Origin: JABAAE01 sp905480545
GTDB taxonomy: Bacteria; Planctomycetota; Planctomycetia; Pirellulales; Pirellulaceae
Assembly (NCBI GenBank): GCA_943788025.1
Contig: CALSOR010000013.1
Location: 86,095 to 150,094, forward strand
Direction of reading: 5' to 3'
DNA: 64,000 bases
In this document: positions 1 to 9,493 of the stretch, one piece after another
How positions within the stretch are numbered: the stretch's first letter is position 1
Layout of the letters: each line of letters begins with the position of its first letter
Program-made: the position numbers and the translations under genes
Notes under the pieces: generated by a model
Told to the model about the DNA's origin: nothing
The model's database searches: none
What the model saw: the letters and a program-made list of their open reading frames with translations, nothing else

Positions 1-1
1 G

Positions 2-268
2 CTACAAAACGCGATTGAGCGAGCCAAAGTGCTTGCTGACGAAAATCGAATCGAGCTTGCGAATATACCGCAAGCGATTGCCGAATCCGATTTTAAGGAA
101 ATAACCGAAAACGCCAATTTAAGCGATTTGGATCTTGAATCGCTTAACCAATTGCATGTCCTGCAAGCGTACCAGCGATGTAGCAAAAACAAAACCAAGA
201 CGGCCAAATCTCTCGGAATCAATCGACGATCGCTCTATCGACTGCTGGAAAAATATTCCATTGAATGA
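2..268 (+). CDS. C-terminal end of a Fis-type (NtrC-like) transcriptional regulator, partial
   Basis: Only the last 88 codons are in the window; the reading frame is open from base 2 and the start lies upstream. The segment ends in a Fis-type helix-turn-helix: a helix around LQAYQRCSKNKTKTAKSLGI followed by NRRSLYRLLEKY. This is the DNA-binding end of NtrC-family sigma-54 activators and of some response regulators. The preceding residues (AKVLADENRIELANIPQAI) resemble the linker after the AAA+ domain of such activators. The AAA+ and receiver parts are outside the window, so signal and target are unknown. The family call is firm; the subclass is inferred. Confidence 0.75.
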   Translation, partial: LQNAIERAKVLADENRIELANIPQAIAESDFKEITENANLSDLDLESLNQLHVLQAYQRCSKNKTKTAKSLGINRRSLYRLLEKYSIE

Positions 269-391
269 TCGCAACACGCTTTCGTTCGCCAAAAAATTGC
301 ATACAAACCTCCATGGTCTGTGATCCAAATTCGCGGCGCAGGACGCTCGTGATTAAAAACACTTTCCAGAAACTTAACGACCGGATGGTAG

Positions 392-2521
392 ATGAACGAA
401 CAAATCCCGCTGAGGCAGGGACCGTTTTCACCGAATGATGCGGCGTCCAACATTGACACTGGCAGATCCCGTTGGGAACACACAGAAGGCCAAGCATCCC
501 CACTGGGAGCGACGATGTGTGAGGACGGTAATGCGATCAATTTTGCGATCTATTCTAAGCACGCAACGCAAGTGCGTCTGTTGCTATTCACCGTAGGCAA
601 TCTGAAAACCCCCGAACTGCGGGTTGAATTAGATTTCCGAAAAAACAAGTCCGGGCCAGTCTGGCACTGTAGGTTGCCATTGCAAGATTTGAATGAATCG
701 CAGTTTTACGGTTATCAAATCGACGGACCATCACCTTCGGAAGGATTCTTGTGTCATAGTTTCGACTCTGAAAAACTGCTGCTTGACCCGCACGCAAAAA
801 TGATTCACTTTCCGCCGAAGTTTGATCGGGCCGCTGCGATCGCACCGGGATCGAATGTGGGCCGTGCACCGCTGGCCGTATTACCAAATGTTCGGTGCTC
901 GTTGGAATTTAAAAACGAGAATCGACCGCGACATGATCACGATCTGATCATTTACGAAATGCATGTGAAGGGCTTTACTGCCAATCCAAACTCAGGTCTC
1001 GCCGCCGTCAAACGAGGCACCTTTGCCGGCATGATTGAAAAGATCCCCTATCTTGTCGATCTTGGAATCACAGCGATTGAATTGATGCCCATTTTTCAAT
1101 TTGATCCACAAGAGGATAACTATTGGGGCTACATGCCGCTTAGCTTTTTCGCGCCGCATCATGAATACTCGGTCGACTCCGAACGATGTGATCAGTTGAA
1201 TGAATTTCGATCTATGGTTCACAAGTTTCACGATGCCGGTATTGAAGTGATCTTGGATGTCGTATTCAATCACACATGCGAACAAGATGCGTCAGGGCCG
1301 ACCTATTCCCTGAAAGGCATCGACAATTCGACGTACTATATGCTTGACCCAAACGCCGAGAATCCATTCGTCAATTTCAGTGGGACTGGCAACACATTGC
1401 ACACCGTCAATGCCGCGACCCGGCAATTGATTCTGGACAGCTTGCGATACTGGGTTCAGGAAATGCATGTTGACGGATTCCGTTTTGATCTCGCATCGAT
1501 CTTCACTCGATATCCGGATGGTCGGATCAACACAGAGGACCCGCTAATCTTTAGCCAAATTGCTGCTGACAATGAACTGGCTGATGTTCGTCTTATCGCA
1601 GAACCATGGGATGCTGTTGGAACGAAACAACTGGGACGCAAGTTCCCTGGGCATTTGTGGATGCAATGGAATTCAGACTACCGAGACACGTTTACAACAG
1701 TTTGTACGAGGAGATTGCGGAATCGTTCCCGACCTGATGACGAGAGTCTACGGCAGCGCTGATCATTTTCCGGATGAGCGGCTTTTCGCATTTCGACCTC
1801 CACAAACCATCAACTATGTCGCCTGTCACGACGGGGATGACAATGTATGACCTCGTTACGTATCACACGAAGAATAATTGGGCAAATGGACACGAAAACA
1901 AAGATGGTCCCGCTGAATTTCGATGGAACTGCGGTTGGGAAGGCGAAGAAACATGTTCCCGCAGAGGTCATGAAACTGCGGAAGCGTCAAATCAAGAACT
2001 ACTTTACTTTGCTGATGCTCTCCAACGGAACACCGATGTTTCGCATGGGTGATGAATTTCTTCAAACCCAGCTGGGCAACAGCAATCCGTTCAACCAGGA
2101 CAATGAGACAAGTTGGTTGGATTGGAGCCGTTACGATCGGTACTCTGACATTTTTCAGTTCTTTAAGATGATGATTTCCTTTCGCAAAAAACACCCTTCC
2201 ATCAGTCGATCTCGTTTCTGGCGTGATGACATCCATTGGTATGGTGCAGACCATCAACCCGATCTGTCAACGCCATCAAAAGCCATAGCGTGGTGCCTCC
2301 ACGGAAAGTCACAAAACGATTCCGATCTTTACGTGATGGTCAACGCCAACGATTACGATCTAAAATTTGGAATCCACGAAGGAGCCGTTGGCGATTGGCA
2401 CCGCGTCATTGACACGTCACTTGAATCACCTAACGCAATTATTGACGAAATGCATGCTGAAACTGTTGTGGCATCTTCAATGAACGTTGCCCAACGATCG
2501 ATTGTCGTGTTAATCCGGTGA
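392..2521 (+). pseudogene. glgX: Glycogen debranching enzyme (GlgX/isoamylase type), split by three +1 frameshifts
   Basis: A GH13 alpha-1,6-glucosidase acting on limit dextrins in glycogen breakdown. The N-terminal CBM48 domain lies roughly at residues 35-150, followed by the GH13 barrel. The nucleophile motif is GFRFDLAS, the acid/base motif IAEPWD, and the third catalytic Asp is in ACHDG. Frame 2 carries the protein to about base 1690, frame 3 to about 1835, frame 1 to about 1950, then frame 2 again to the stop at 2521. Removing one T from 1691-1693, one G from 1833-1836 and one A from 1949-1951 restores continuous family sequence (YRDTLQQFVRGD, CHDGMTMYDLVTY, GWEGEEHVPAEVMKLRK) of about 708 residues. 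As printed, translation stops at 1762 and removes the third catalytic Asp. It is either a decayed gene or a stretch with sequencing insertions. Confidence 0.92.
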
Positions 2522-2586
2522 ATTCAAGAACTGCGAGATCGTGACTCGATTCGTCCCCTCGACGGGTCACACGGATTCATCCATTT

Positions 2587-3291
2587 TCAGCACCGCGTTG
2601 TCCATGACGTTGTTTGGCCGCTCTGTCTTCCATTATTTTTTGCATGAATGTCTTTGGGCCATACGTGGAAAAGTGTGAGCACATCAGCACGCCATTCTTT
2701 CAAGACAAAGGTGATGGCAGTCGCCTCCAAATTTGTCAACGTCAGGGCAATCATCGCAATACGTATTGGCCAATCGGACCCATCCAAAATTACAAAGCCA
2801 CCAGCAAGCAAGGCAAACCATTGTGTCACCTTTGCTCCGTAAGTATGGTAGCTGGGAATACGGCCATATTTCCATATTCCAGCTCCTGTCGTGAGGGCAT
2901 AACTGAAAATGCCAACGATGATCCACCAAATCAATTCGCCTTGTAATTTCTGCCAGCTGAGAAGCAAGACGCCACCGATCAGTCCGGCGTACAACGCTGC
3001 ATCGGCAAGGCTATCGAGCCTGGCACCGAAATCAGATCTTTGGTGCAACCAACGAGCCAGTTTTCCGTCAATCCAATCGGATAAACTCAGGACAATAAAC
3101 AACGCAACAAACGGGATCCGCCACTCAACAACGGCGAATGCAAACAACACGAACGATCCTATCAAACGAGCGAAACAGATCAGATTCGGAATGGTAACAA
3201 TCGAGTCCTTGTACGCCTCGTCACGGGGTTCGATCGGCTCGGCGATCGAGCTCTCCTCTTCATCACTCGGAGTTTTTTCGAATTGGTTCAT
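2587..3291 (-). CDS. CDP-alcohol phosphatidyltransferase family protein
   Basis: An integral membrane enzyme of 234 residues that transfers a phosphatidyl group from CDP-diacylglycerol to an alcohol such as glycerol 3-phosphate, serine or inositol. The diagnostic signature DG(x)2AR(x)8G(x)3D(x)3D is complete in SDWIDGKLARWL...DFGARLDSLAD, around residues 70-97. Several hydrophobic segments surround it. The first 30 residues are acidic and probably cytosolic. It lies 45 bases downstream of cdsA on the same strand, which makes the CDP-diacylglycerol it would use, so a two-gene phospholipid operon is likely. The accepted alcohol cannot be read from the sequence; a PgsA-type role is one guess. 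Confidence 0.85.
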   Translation of the reverse strand: MNQFEKTPSDEEESSIAEPIEPRDEAYKDSIVTIPNLICFARLIGSFVLFAFAVVEWRIPFVALFIVLSLSDWIDGKLARWLHQRSDFGARLDSLADAALYAGLIGGVLLLSWQKLQGELIWWIIVGIFSYALTTGAGIWKYGRIPSYHTYGAKVTQWFALLAGGFVILDGSDWPIRIAMIALTLTNLEATAITFVLKEWRADVLTLFHVWPKDIHAKNNGRQSGQTTSWTTRC

Positions 3292-3336
3292 TGGATGATA
3301 GATAGGTCGTGGTTTCGATCATTCGTCAACGATCAC

Positions 3337-4359
3337 TCAAATTGACAACGGATTCAATAGCACTACAAAGTAATAAAATGCGGGTCCGGTAAACGTTAAG
3401 CTGTCGATACGATCAATGATTCCGCCCATTCCCGGAAGGAGCGAGCTTCCATCTTTCACTCCGGCATCACGTTTGATCGCCGACATATTGATGTCTCCTA
3501 GAAAACCGGCCATTGAGATTAGTAGACCTGCCATCGAAGATAGAAAAACACCACCCCAAAAGCTGCGGTCAAGAGTAATCGTGGTCATAAATGGTGCGAG
3601 TAAGACCGACAATACAAGTGAAGTGCCGAGGCCACCGAGGAGTCCTTCGACCGACTTGTTTGGCGAAACCAAAGGCGTGATTTTGTGCCTGCCGATCTTC
3701 CTGCCAACAATCGCCTGCATGATGTCGTTCATTTCGGTGATGATGACGAGAAAGAGAAACCAACCCGCATTACCAACCCATGGCTCAAGTCGCGTCTGGA
3801 TCTTAAACAGAAAGAGCGAATGTGACAACGCATAAATCATTAGCAAAGCCCCTCATACCAAGCCCGCTGTGATTTTGATGTATTCGTCAGTCCTGCAGGT
3901 CGTTGCCCTGATCGCACCCATCAACAGTAACAAAGCGATCGGCAAAAACCACTTTGCAGCATCGTCAGATCCCGCAAGAATTAATCCATAGTGAATTGCG
4001 CCGCAAACGAACAAACCAATAATCGTGATACGGCCAATGTCTTCCGTCGATCCAATCAACCGTAAGTATTCTCGCATTCCGAGAATACTTGCGACAGCCA
4101 ATAAAACAGCCACTCCGACCGGTCCTAGCAATACCGCCGCCGACCACAACAGCGCCAAAATCCACCAGACTTTCAGACTTCCAATTCGCTTCTCGATCAC
4201 GTCGGCCGTTGTGTTACGGAGAGCAATCAGTCGAACAGTTGTTCCAATCGAAAGCGCCGCAAACGTGACTGAGATGATCCAAATCAAGTTGGCGTTAAAG
4301 GCTCCCATCAGAACGCCCCACCGTTGCCCAGAGATATAATGCGATAAGTCAGAAATCAT
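3337..4359 (-). pseudogene. cdsA: Phosphatidate cytidylyltransferase interrupted by an in-frame TGA
   Basis: CdsA makes CDP-diacylglycerol from phosphatidic acid and CTP in the inner membrane. The C-terminal signature is clear: VSPNKSVEGLLGG, GFLGDINMSAIKRDAGVKD and LLPGMGGIIDRIDSLTF. The N-terminal half (hydrophobic segments, LGMREYLRLIG) lies in the same frame. The only interruption is TGA at 3855-3853, reading KITAGLV-stop-GALLMIYALSH. No indel is needed; TGG (Trp) at this point would give one protein of about 340 residues. I chose the ATG at 4359 because GAGGG precedes it. A downstream TTG or ATG near 3846-3840 could restart translation, but the product would lack half the membrane domain. 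A point nonsense change, a base-call error or readthrough are all possible. Confidence 0.85.
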
Positions 4360-4816
4360 AATCCCTCGTGGTTTTGCGGTCTTTTGATAAGATCCATCTC
4401 TAACCCTTGGATCATTTGTGGAACGAATCAGCTCCAACACACAGTGCTGGGAAACGGTGCACGGAACATCGGACCAAACCGTCGTCCAATTCCCTTCTCC
4501 TATTTAGGATTAAGCATTTGAATTGGGGCTCAAACGCCATTGAAGATCTTTTTGTTGAGTGCATCGATGGATTCGAAATTTCGTTAAAAATACTAAATGG
4601 CGATTTATGCGAACATGTGCACATTGCGCGCCAATGAGCCAAGTGTGCGAAAAAATGCTCAACAATTAGCACCTATTTGGTTGGATGCAGGTGAGTCAAT
4701 ACACACGTTTGGTATGTCGTGTGCATGCCTTAGCTCGACCGCGTATTGGAAATTTTTTATTCAGAACGTGCACACTTAACAAATGACGAAACTTCTCCCC
4801 TCCGGCCATCTTTCCC
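4360..4816. other. Intergenic region between divergent cdsA and metallophosphoesterase
   Basis: This 457-base gap lies between two divergent genes, so it should hold both promoters. I see no credible ORF, RNA gene or clear operator in it. Confidence 0.5.
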
Positions 4817-5674
4817 ATGAACCGAAGCGATGAAAAACCCAAAATTTCCATTCTACATATTTCCGATCTACACTTCGGGCCTCCGTTAGTTCAGGACGTC
4901 GCGGACGCGGTCGTGAACGTCGCGGGGTCACTGAGTCCTGATGTCGTTGTTGTGAGCGGTGACCTGACTCAGAGAGCAACACGAGATCAATTTGAAGCGG
5001 CAAAGACGTTTATTGGACGGCTTCCACAAGTTCCAACACTTGTGATTCCCGGTAACCATGACGTGCCGCTCTACCGTTTGTTTCAACGGTTCAGCAATCC
5101 ACACGGTTTGTACAAAGAAATCATCTCTGAAGATTTAAATCCGGTCATTCGGTTGGATTCCGCGATCCTCGTTGGACTCGATTCAACGGCCCCTAGAACC
5201 GCCATTAGCAATGGTCGCATTCATTCGTGGCAACTGAATCACTGCAAAGATGCGTTTTCCGATGCACCAGAGGAGGCGATCAAGATCGTTGTCGCCCATC
5301 ATCACTTCGCTCCGGCCCCGGACTACCTGCACGACTGGACCATGCCAAAATCAAAACGAGCTATCACGCGTTTCATTGAGCTGGATGTCGATTTGATCCT
5401 TGGCGGTCATTTACATCGGGCGTACATCGGTAACTCACTCGATTTTTTTCCCGGAACCCATCGTGACCGTGGGATCATCATCGCCCAGTCGGGCACAACA
5501 ACATCCAGGCGCGGCAGAGGTCGAGAACAAGAAAAAAATTCGTTTAATATGGTCGAAGTCTTTGAATCGACAATCGACATTACCCACTATTTGTATTTTG
5601 ATGAGCAGCACGGATTCATTCCAATCAGCCGGCACTCGTTTCTGCGTCACGCCGGGAATGATAAGCCCGAATGA
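4817..5674 (+). CDS. Calcineurin-like metallophosphoesterase
   Basis: A 285-residue dinuclear-metal phosphoesterase with all five family blocks in order: SDLHFG (DxH) near residue 16, VVSGDLTQ (GD), IPGNHDV (GNHD), VVAHHHF (H) and LGGHLHRAY (GHxH). There is no signal peptide or membrane segment, so it is cytoplasmic. The size and the absence of extra domains fit the CpdA/Icc-like group, some members of which hydrolyse cyclic nucleotides or phosphodiesters. The substrate is not inferable here. The ATG at 4817 begins just before the first beta strand (KISILHISDL). It stands alone on the plus strand. Confidence 0.88.
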   Translation: MNRSDEKPKISILHISDLHFGPPLVQDVADAVVNVAGSLSPDVVVVSGDLTQRATRDQFEAAKTFIGRLPQVPTLVIPGNHDVPLYRLFQRFSNPHGLYKEIISEDLNPVIRLDSAILVGLDSTAPRTAISNGRIHSWQLNHCKDAFSDAPEEAIKIVVAHHHFAPAPDYLHDWTMPKSKRAITRFIELDVDLILGGHLHRAYIGNSLDFFPGTHRDRGIIIAQSGTTTSRRGRGREQEKNSFNMVEVFESTIDITHYLYFDEQHGFIPISRHSFLRHAGNDKPE

Positions 5675-6150
5675 TAAGCCCGAATTAGAATTGCCTTGCG
5701 TTCAGACCATGAAAGAACCGAAAACGCAATCAATCATCTAATACGCTGCTGCCGGTTTTCCGAGGCAAACCGCTCGGCTGATTCAACGTCATCAGCATAA
5801 ATTTAAAGACATTAATTAGCTTCATTGGCGATACTCGCGGGCAAACATAGCTTCACTCCATAGTGCGATTTCGCACGCCTGGTGACGCGATGGAGCGCGC
5901 TATGAAAGGTGTTCTTCAGGAAAATGCGGCCAACCTTGAAGCACCAACTAGCCCGAGCTGCGTCTCCATTTTGGATTTGGTTAGCTTGACCTCTTCGAGA
6001 ATAGAATTTTCTCAAAAAATCAAACGGACTGCCAAAGGACCATTATTCCCCCACGGTTTCGGCACAAAGGTTGCGGCAAATCCGAACCAGCAAGATCGCA
6101 AATTTTTGTCAATTCATGTGATCCGTCATTTTTTTATGGAGACTCAAAAG
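5675..6150. other. Leader region upstream of hsp20
   Basis: This 476-base stretch is open in one frame as an upstream extension of the hsp20 frame. It has no family-like sequence and no ribosome-binding site at its early ATGs, so I treat it as non-coding. A TTGACC at 5989 could be a -35 box, but no matching -10 is convincing. Confidence 0.4.
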
Positions 6151-6621
6151 ATGAACAAGAAAGTTGTCACACCAACTCCCAATTCTGTCGTGCACACCCC
6201 GTTCGGCCGATCGCTTTTCGCTCGCCCATTTTTTGACGATTTTTTCAATCAATTCATGACAGAAAGCAACGGCCGTCCATTCGCTGACGTGATGAATGCG
6301 GCAATGGACGTTGCCGAAACGGAGCGTGCATTTGTTGTGAAGCTTGATTTACCAGGCGTCGCGCCAGACGAAGTTGACATTCAAATCGATAACAACACGT
6401 TGACCATACGCGGACAACGAAACGAAGAGAATGATGAAATGGAGGAGGCCAAGCAATTCCATCGTATTGAACGAACATCGGGAAGCTTCACTCGTTCAGT
6501 GGTCTTACCATCGGCAATCAATGAAGACGAAACCGTTGCCCAATGCAAAAACGGCGTGCTGACCATTACAGCACCAAAAACCGAAGAAGCAAGGCCACGC
6601 AAGATTTCGATCAAAGGCTAG
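6151..6621 (+). CDS. Small heat shock protein, Hsp20/alpha-crystallin family
   Basis: A 156-residue ATP-independent holdase. The alpha-crystallin domain runs from about residue 50 to 150: ADVMNAAMDVAETERAFVVKLDLPGV, DEVDIQIDNNTLTIRGQR and the closing VAQCKNGVLTITAPK (the G-x-L motif). The N-terminal arm has the usual FGRSLFARPFFDDFF pattern used in oligomer assembly, and the C-terminus ends in PRKISIKG, an IxI-like tail. The ATG at 6151 was chosen because GGAG lies nine bases upstream; the ATG at 6136 has nothing similar. It is monocistronic, with a weak AT-rich hairpin just downstream. Confidence 0.93.
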   Translation: MNKKVVTPTPNSVVHTPFGRSLFARPFFDDFFNQFMTESNGRPFADVMNAAMDVAETERAFVVKLDLPGVAPDEVDIQIDNNTLTIRGQRNEENDEMEEAKQFHRIERTSGSFTRSVVLPSAINEDETVAQCKNGVLTITAPKTEEARPRKISIKG

Positions 6622-6629
6622 TCGTCACG

Positions 6630-6652
6630 AATCAAATTTGACGGATTTGATT
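6630..6652 (+). terminator. Possible weak hairpin downstream of hsp20
   Basis: AATCAAAT and ATTTGATT form a perfect 8-bp stem around a 7-base loop, nine bases after the hsp20 stop. The stem is AT-only apart from one pair and lacks a clean T tract, so terminator function is uncertain. Confidence 0.3.
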
Positions 6653-6683
6653 TAGCAATCGGAAAGCCCAATTGTACGCGTGG

Positions 6684-6719
6684 GATTGTTGAACGGGCTA
6701 AGATTGTTGAACGGGCTAA
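6684..6719 (+). repeat. Two tandem copies of an 18-bp unit
   Basis: The unit GATTGTTGAACGGGCTAA occurs twice without a spacer at 6684-6701 and 6702-6719, in the 337-base gap between hsp20 and the convergent fusion gene. The copies are identical. Nothing else in the gap is recognisable. Confidence 0.85.
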
Positions 6720-6958
6720 GAGAAACTACCGAAAAAGACTGAGAGGCTATTCAAAATAGAAGCAATGATCGCTGATAAAATCCATTTCAGCGATCGGACA
6801 AACGTTCCGCCAGCCGGTGGAACGGACAGATTCCACGACGGCGAAACGTAGAAGGCGATTTAGGACGCACTCTTGGTGGGCAGAAAACCGATTGCTGCGT
6901 CCTTCTCTTGGTTTACTTGCTTTGTGTTATCCCGTTTCTCTACGTCGCCAACAGCTTG

Positions 6959-9154
6959 CTACGTCGCCAACAGCTTTACAATCTCCTCCGCAGTATCTAC
7001 GACAACCAATCGCTTCATGTCGTCCGCATCGATAAATCCGCGGTGAAAAGTCTCAGACTGGAGCCATCGGATGAGCGGGTTCCAGTAATCGCTTCCGACC
7101 AGCACGACGGGAAACTCGTTAAGCTTGCCGGTTTGAATCAATGTCAGCGATTCGAACAACTCGTCGAGAGTACCGAAACCGCCGGGAAATATGATAAAGG
7201 CCTGTGCGTACTTCACGAACATCATCTTGCGGACGAAAAAGTAGTGGCACGTGTAGTGAAAATCAACGTAGGGGTTTACTTGCTGCTCACTGGACAGGCT
7301 TATATTAAGCGCGATTGAGTGAGCCTTTGCTTCTCGTGCACCGCGGTTGGCTGCTTCCATAATCCCTGGTCCCCCGCCGGTAATGATTGCGAAACCGGAT
7401 TCTCCCAACTGTCGAGTTGTATCGACCGCAAGCTTGTAAGTTTCGCTCATTGAATCCGTTCTAGCACTGCCAAAGACGGCAACCGAACGTTTGCAACCCT
7501 GTAGTGCCCGCGTCATCATTTCGACACCTTGAATTGCATCGCTTTGAATTCGCAGAACGCGCCAAGGGTCTTCGTGTATAAAATCAGCCGGAATTGATAG
7601 TGGAGAATTCAGAAACTCGGTATCAGCATGGCCTTCTATCTGTTTGACCATTTCAGCGACCTCGCGTGGCGGCGCAATCATCGGTGGGTGGGCCGCATCG
7701 AGAACCGACTTCGCAGACCGAGTCGACACTGCATCGGCAGCTTCTTCGCTCAAGTCAAACTCGTACGATTCGCCGTAAGCTGGCACGATCACCGGGAGTC
7801 GGAGCTTTTCCTCGACCTGTTTCGAAAGGGCCAAGGATGACGCCTCTTCACCATGTGTGAGAAAGACCTGCCGTGGCGTAGCCCCCATACTTCCGAGCCA
7901 TTGCAACAAATCCGTTCGGTCAGCATGTCCAGAAAAACCAAATATCTGCGCGATCTCAGCGCGAACTTTTCGCATTTGGCCATGAATCCGAACTTTCGTG
8001 CTGCCTTCCAACACTTGACGCCCAAGCGTACCACGAGCCTGAAACCCAACAAACAAAATCGTATTTTTTTGATTGCTGATATTATTGCGCAGGTGGTGCT
8101 TAATTCGGCCTGCGTTACACATACCCGAGGCCGACATAATGATCGACGGCTCCTTGGTTGTATTGATCGCCTTGGAGCCTTCGACACTCGAGACCAAGTT
8201 GATGAACTCTGGCAAGCCCATGGGCGGAACACCAAGTTTTGCCATTTCCTTCGCCTTGTCATCCATGTACTCAACGTTTCGCCGAAAGACTTTTGTGACA
8301 TCAACGGCCATCGGGCTATCAAGATACACAGGCAGTACGGGAATCTTTTTGTGATGGATCAATCGACTGATATGGTATGTCAACTCCTGAGCGCGTTCGA
8401 CAGCAAAAGTCGGAATCACCACGTTGCCGCCACGCTCAACTGTTCGATTGATAATTTCCGCCATCTGCTCGCCGATATCACCGGCATCTTTGTGCTCGCG
8501 ATCACCATAAGTTGACTCCATCACAACATAATCAGCCGAGTCGAAAGTCGTTGGGTCGTTCATCAATGGGCGGTTCCATTGACCAAGATCTCCGGAGAAC
8601 AAAAACGTTCGGCTCATTCCATTTTCGGTTGCTACGACTTGGACGCAGGCCGAACCAAGAATATGGCCTGCGTCGTGAAAGGTAACCGTGAATGCGTCGT
8701 TGACCTTAATCGGTGTTTCGTATTCGACCGCTTTGAACTGTCGAAGCGCTTTCACCGCATCTTTTTCTGTGTATAGCGGAACTTCGGGATGCTTGCCTTG
8801 CCGCCCTTCTCGTTCGTGACGACGCTTTTTGTACCTTGCATCTTCCTCCTGAATTCGAGCCGAATCCAACAACATGATATCAACGAGGTCGACCGAGGGC
8901 GCCGTCGCGTAGATAGGGCCCTGAAACCCATCACGAACAAATTTCGGAATCAAGCCAGAATGGTCGATGTGAACATGGGTCAGCACCATTGCAGAAAATT
9001 CATCACACGGGATCGGACAAGGGTCCCAATTGCGAGCAAGGAATTCTCGCTCTTGAACCATGCCACAGTCGATCATGATTTTCGTGCCGCTTGCCTCAAG
9101 GCAATATCGCGAACCGGTAACCTGTCGGTTCGCTCCAAGGAAAGTGAGTTTCAT
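6959..9154 (-). CDS. Fusion of beta-CASP metallo-beta-lactamase hydrolase with LOG-family (TIGR00730) domain
   Basis: A single uninterrupted 731-codon frame. Residues 1 to about 450 are an MBL-fold/beta-CASP hydrolase of the CPSF/RNase type: THVHIDHSG (HxHxDH), GHILGSACV, FSGDLG, MESTYGDREH and late GFSGHAD, with the beta-CASP insert between. This family cleaves RNA. Residues 557-731 are a LOG/lysine-decarboxylase-like Rossmann domain: ITGGGPGIMEAANRGA and FPGGFGTLDE, the PGGxGTxxE motif of nucleoside 5'-monophosphate phosphoribohydrolases. About 100 less conserved residues link them. The ATG at 9154 (MKLTFLGANRQVTGS) is chosen over the upstream one at 9235 because it starts at the MBL fold. 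Both domain calls are firm; their joint function is unknown. Confidence 0.9.
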   Translation of the reverse strand: MKLTFLGANRQVTGSRYCLEASGTKIMIDCGMVQEREFLARNWDPCPIPCDEFSAMVLTHVHIDHSGLIPKFVRDGFQGPIYATAPSVDLVDIMLLDSARIQEEDARYKKRRHEREGRQGKHPEVPLYTEKDAVKALRQFKAVEYETPIKVNDAFTVTFHDAGHILGSACVQVVATENGMSRTFLFSGDLGQWNRPLMNDPTTFDSADYVVMESTYGDREHKDAGDIGEQMAEIINRTVERGGNVVIPTFAVERAQELTYHISRLIHHKKIPVLPVYLDSPMAVDVTKVFRRNVEYMDDKAKEMAKLGVPPMGLPEFINLVSSVEGSKAINTTKEPSIIMSASGMCNAGRIKHHLRNNISNQKNTILFVGFQARGTLGRQVLEGSTKVRIHGQMRKVRAEIAQIFGFSGHADRTDLLQWLGSMGATPRQVFLTHGEEASSLALSKQVEEKLRLPVIVPAYGESYEFDLSEEAADAVSTRSAKSVLDAAHPPMIAPPREVAEMVKQIEGHADTEFLNSPLSIPADFIHEDPWRVLRIQSDAIQGVEMMTRALQGCKRSVAVFGSARTDSMSETYKLAVDTTRQLGESGFAIITGGGPGIMEAANRGAREAKAHSIALNISLSSEQQVNPYVDFHYTCHYFFVRKMMFVKYAQAFIIFPGGFGTLDELFESLTLIQTGKLNEFPVVLVGSDYWNPLIRWLQSETFHRGFIDADDMKRLVVVDTAEEIVKLLAT

Positions 9155-9493
9155 TTGAGTTTTTAATGGATCTGCGGTCGTGATTGTCAGCGATTTACAT
9201 ATGCAATCAGCATGCCATTTCGCATAAACGAGCATTCAAGCCGATCAAGTTGACCTGAATCGCGGTCTCGGGAAATCGTGATACCGTGACCTCAATAGAA
9301 AACTGAACCAAACGTCACTTTCACTCGTCCCGCTCAATCGCCATTGGTCTGGAATTTGCAACCTCGCTTCCATCGTAGCAAGTGGCGACGCAATTGGGCG
9401 AATCTGAGTGTGCGATGCGAATCATGGACTGAAAATGCTTGCTACTTCTGCGTGCAATTTTGCGGCAAACAAAACAAAACATTGGAGAATCAA
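9155..9493. other. Divergent intergenic region
   Basis: This 339-base gap lies between the minus-strand fusion gene and the plus-strand CBS gene and should hold both promoters. No other gene is supported; the ATG-initiated upstream extension of the CBS frame (from 9344) lacks family sequence. Confidence 0.45.

Noticed and set aside
1691..1951. Programmed +1 frameshifting in glgX
   Set aside because: Three different contexts without a stop codon, rare codon or shared slippery motif at the shift point do not resemble known programmed sites.
3853..3855. Selenocysteine or reassigned TGA in cdsA
   Set aside because: TGA ends many genes normally here, the family has no redox cysteine at this place, and no SECIS-like hairpin stands out; a Trp codon change is simpler.
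5863..6150. N-terminal extension of Hsp20
   Set aside because: The frame is open by chance; the Hsp20 fold and the Shine-Dalgarno sequence both place the start at 6151.
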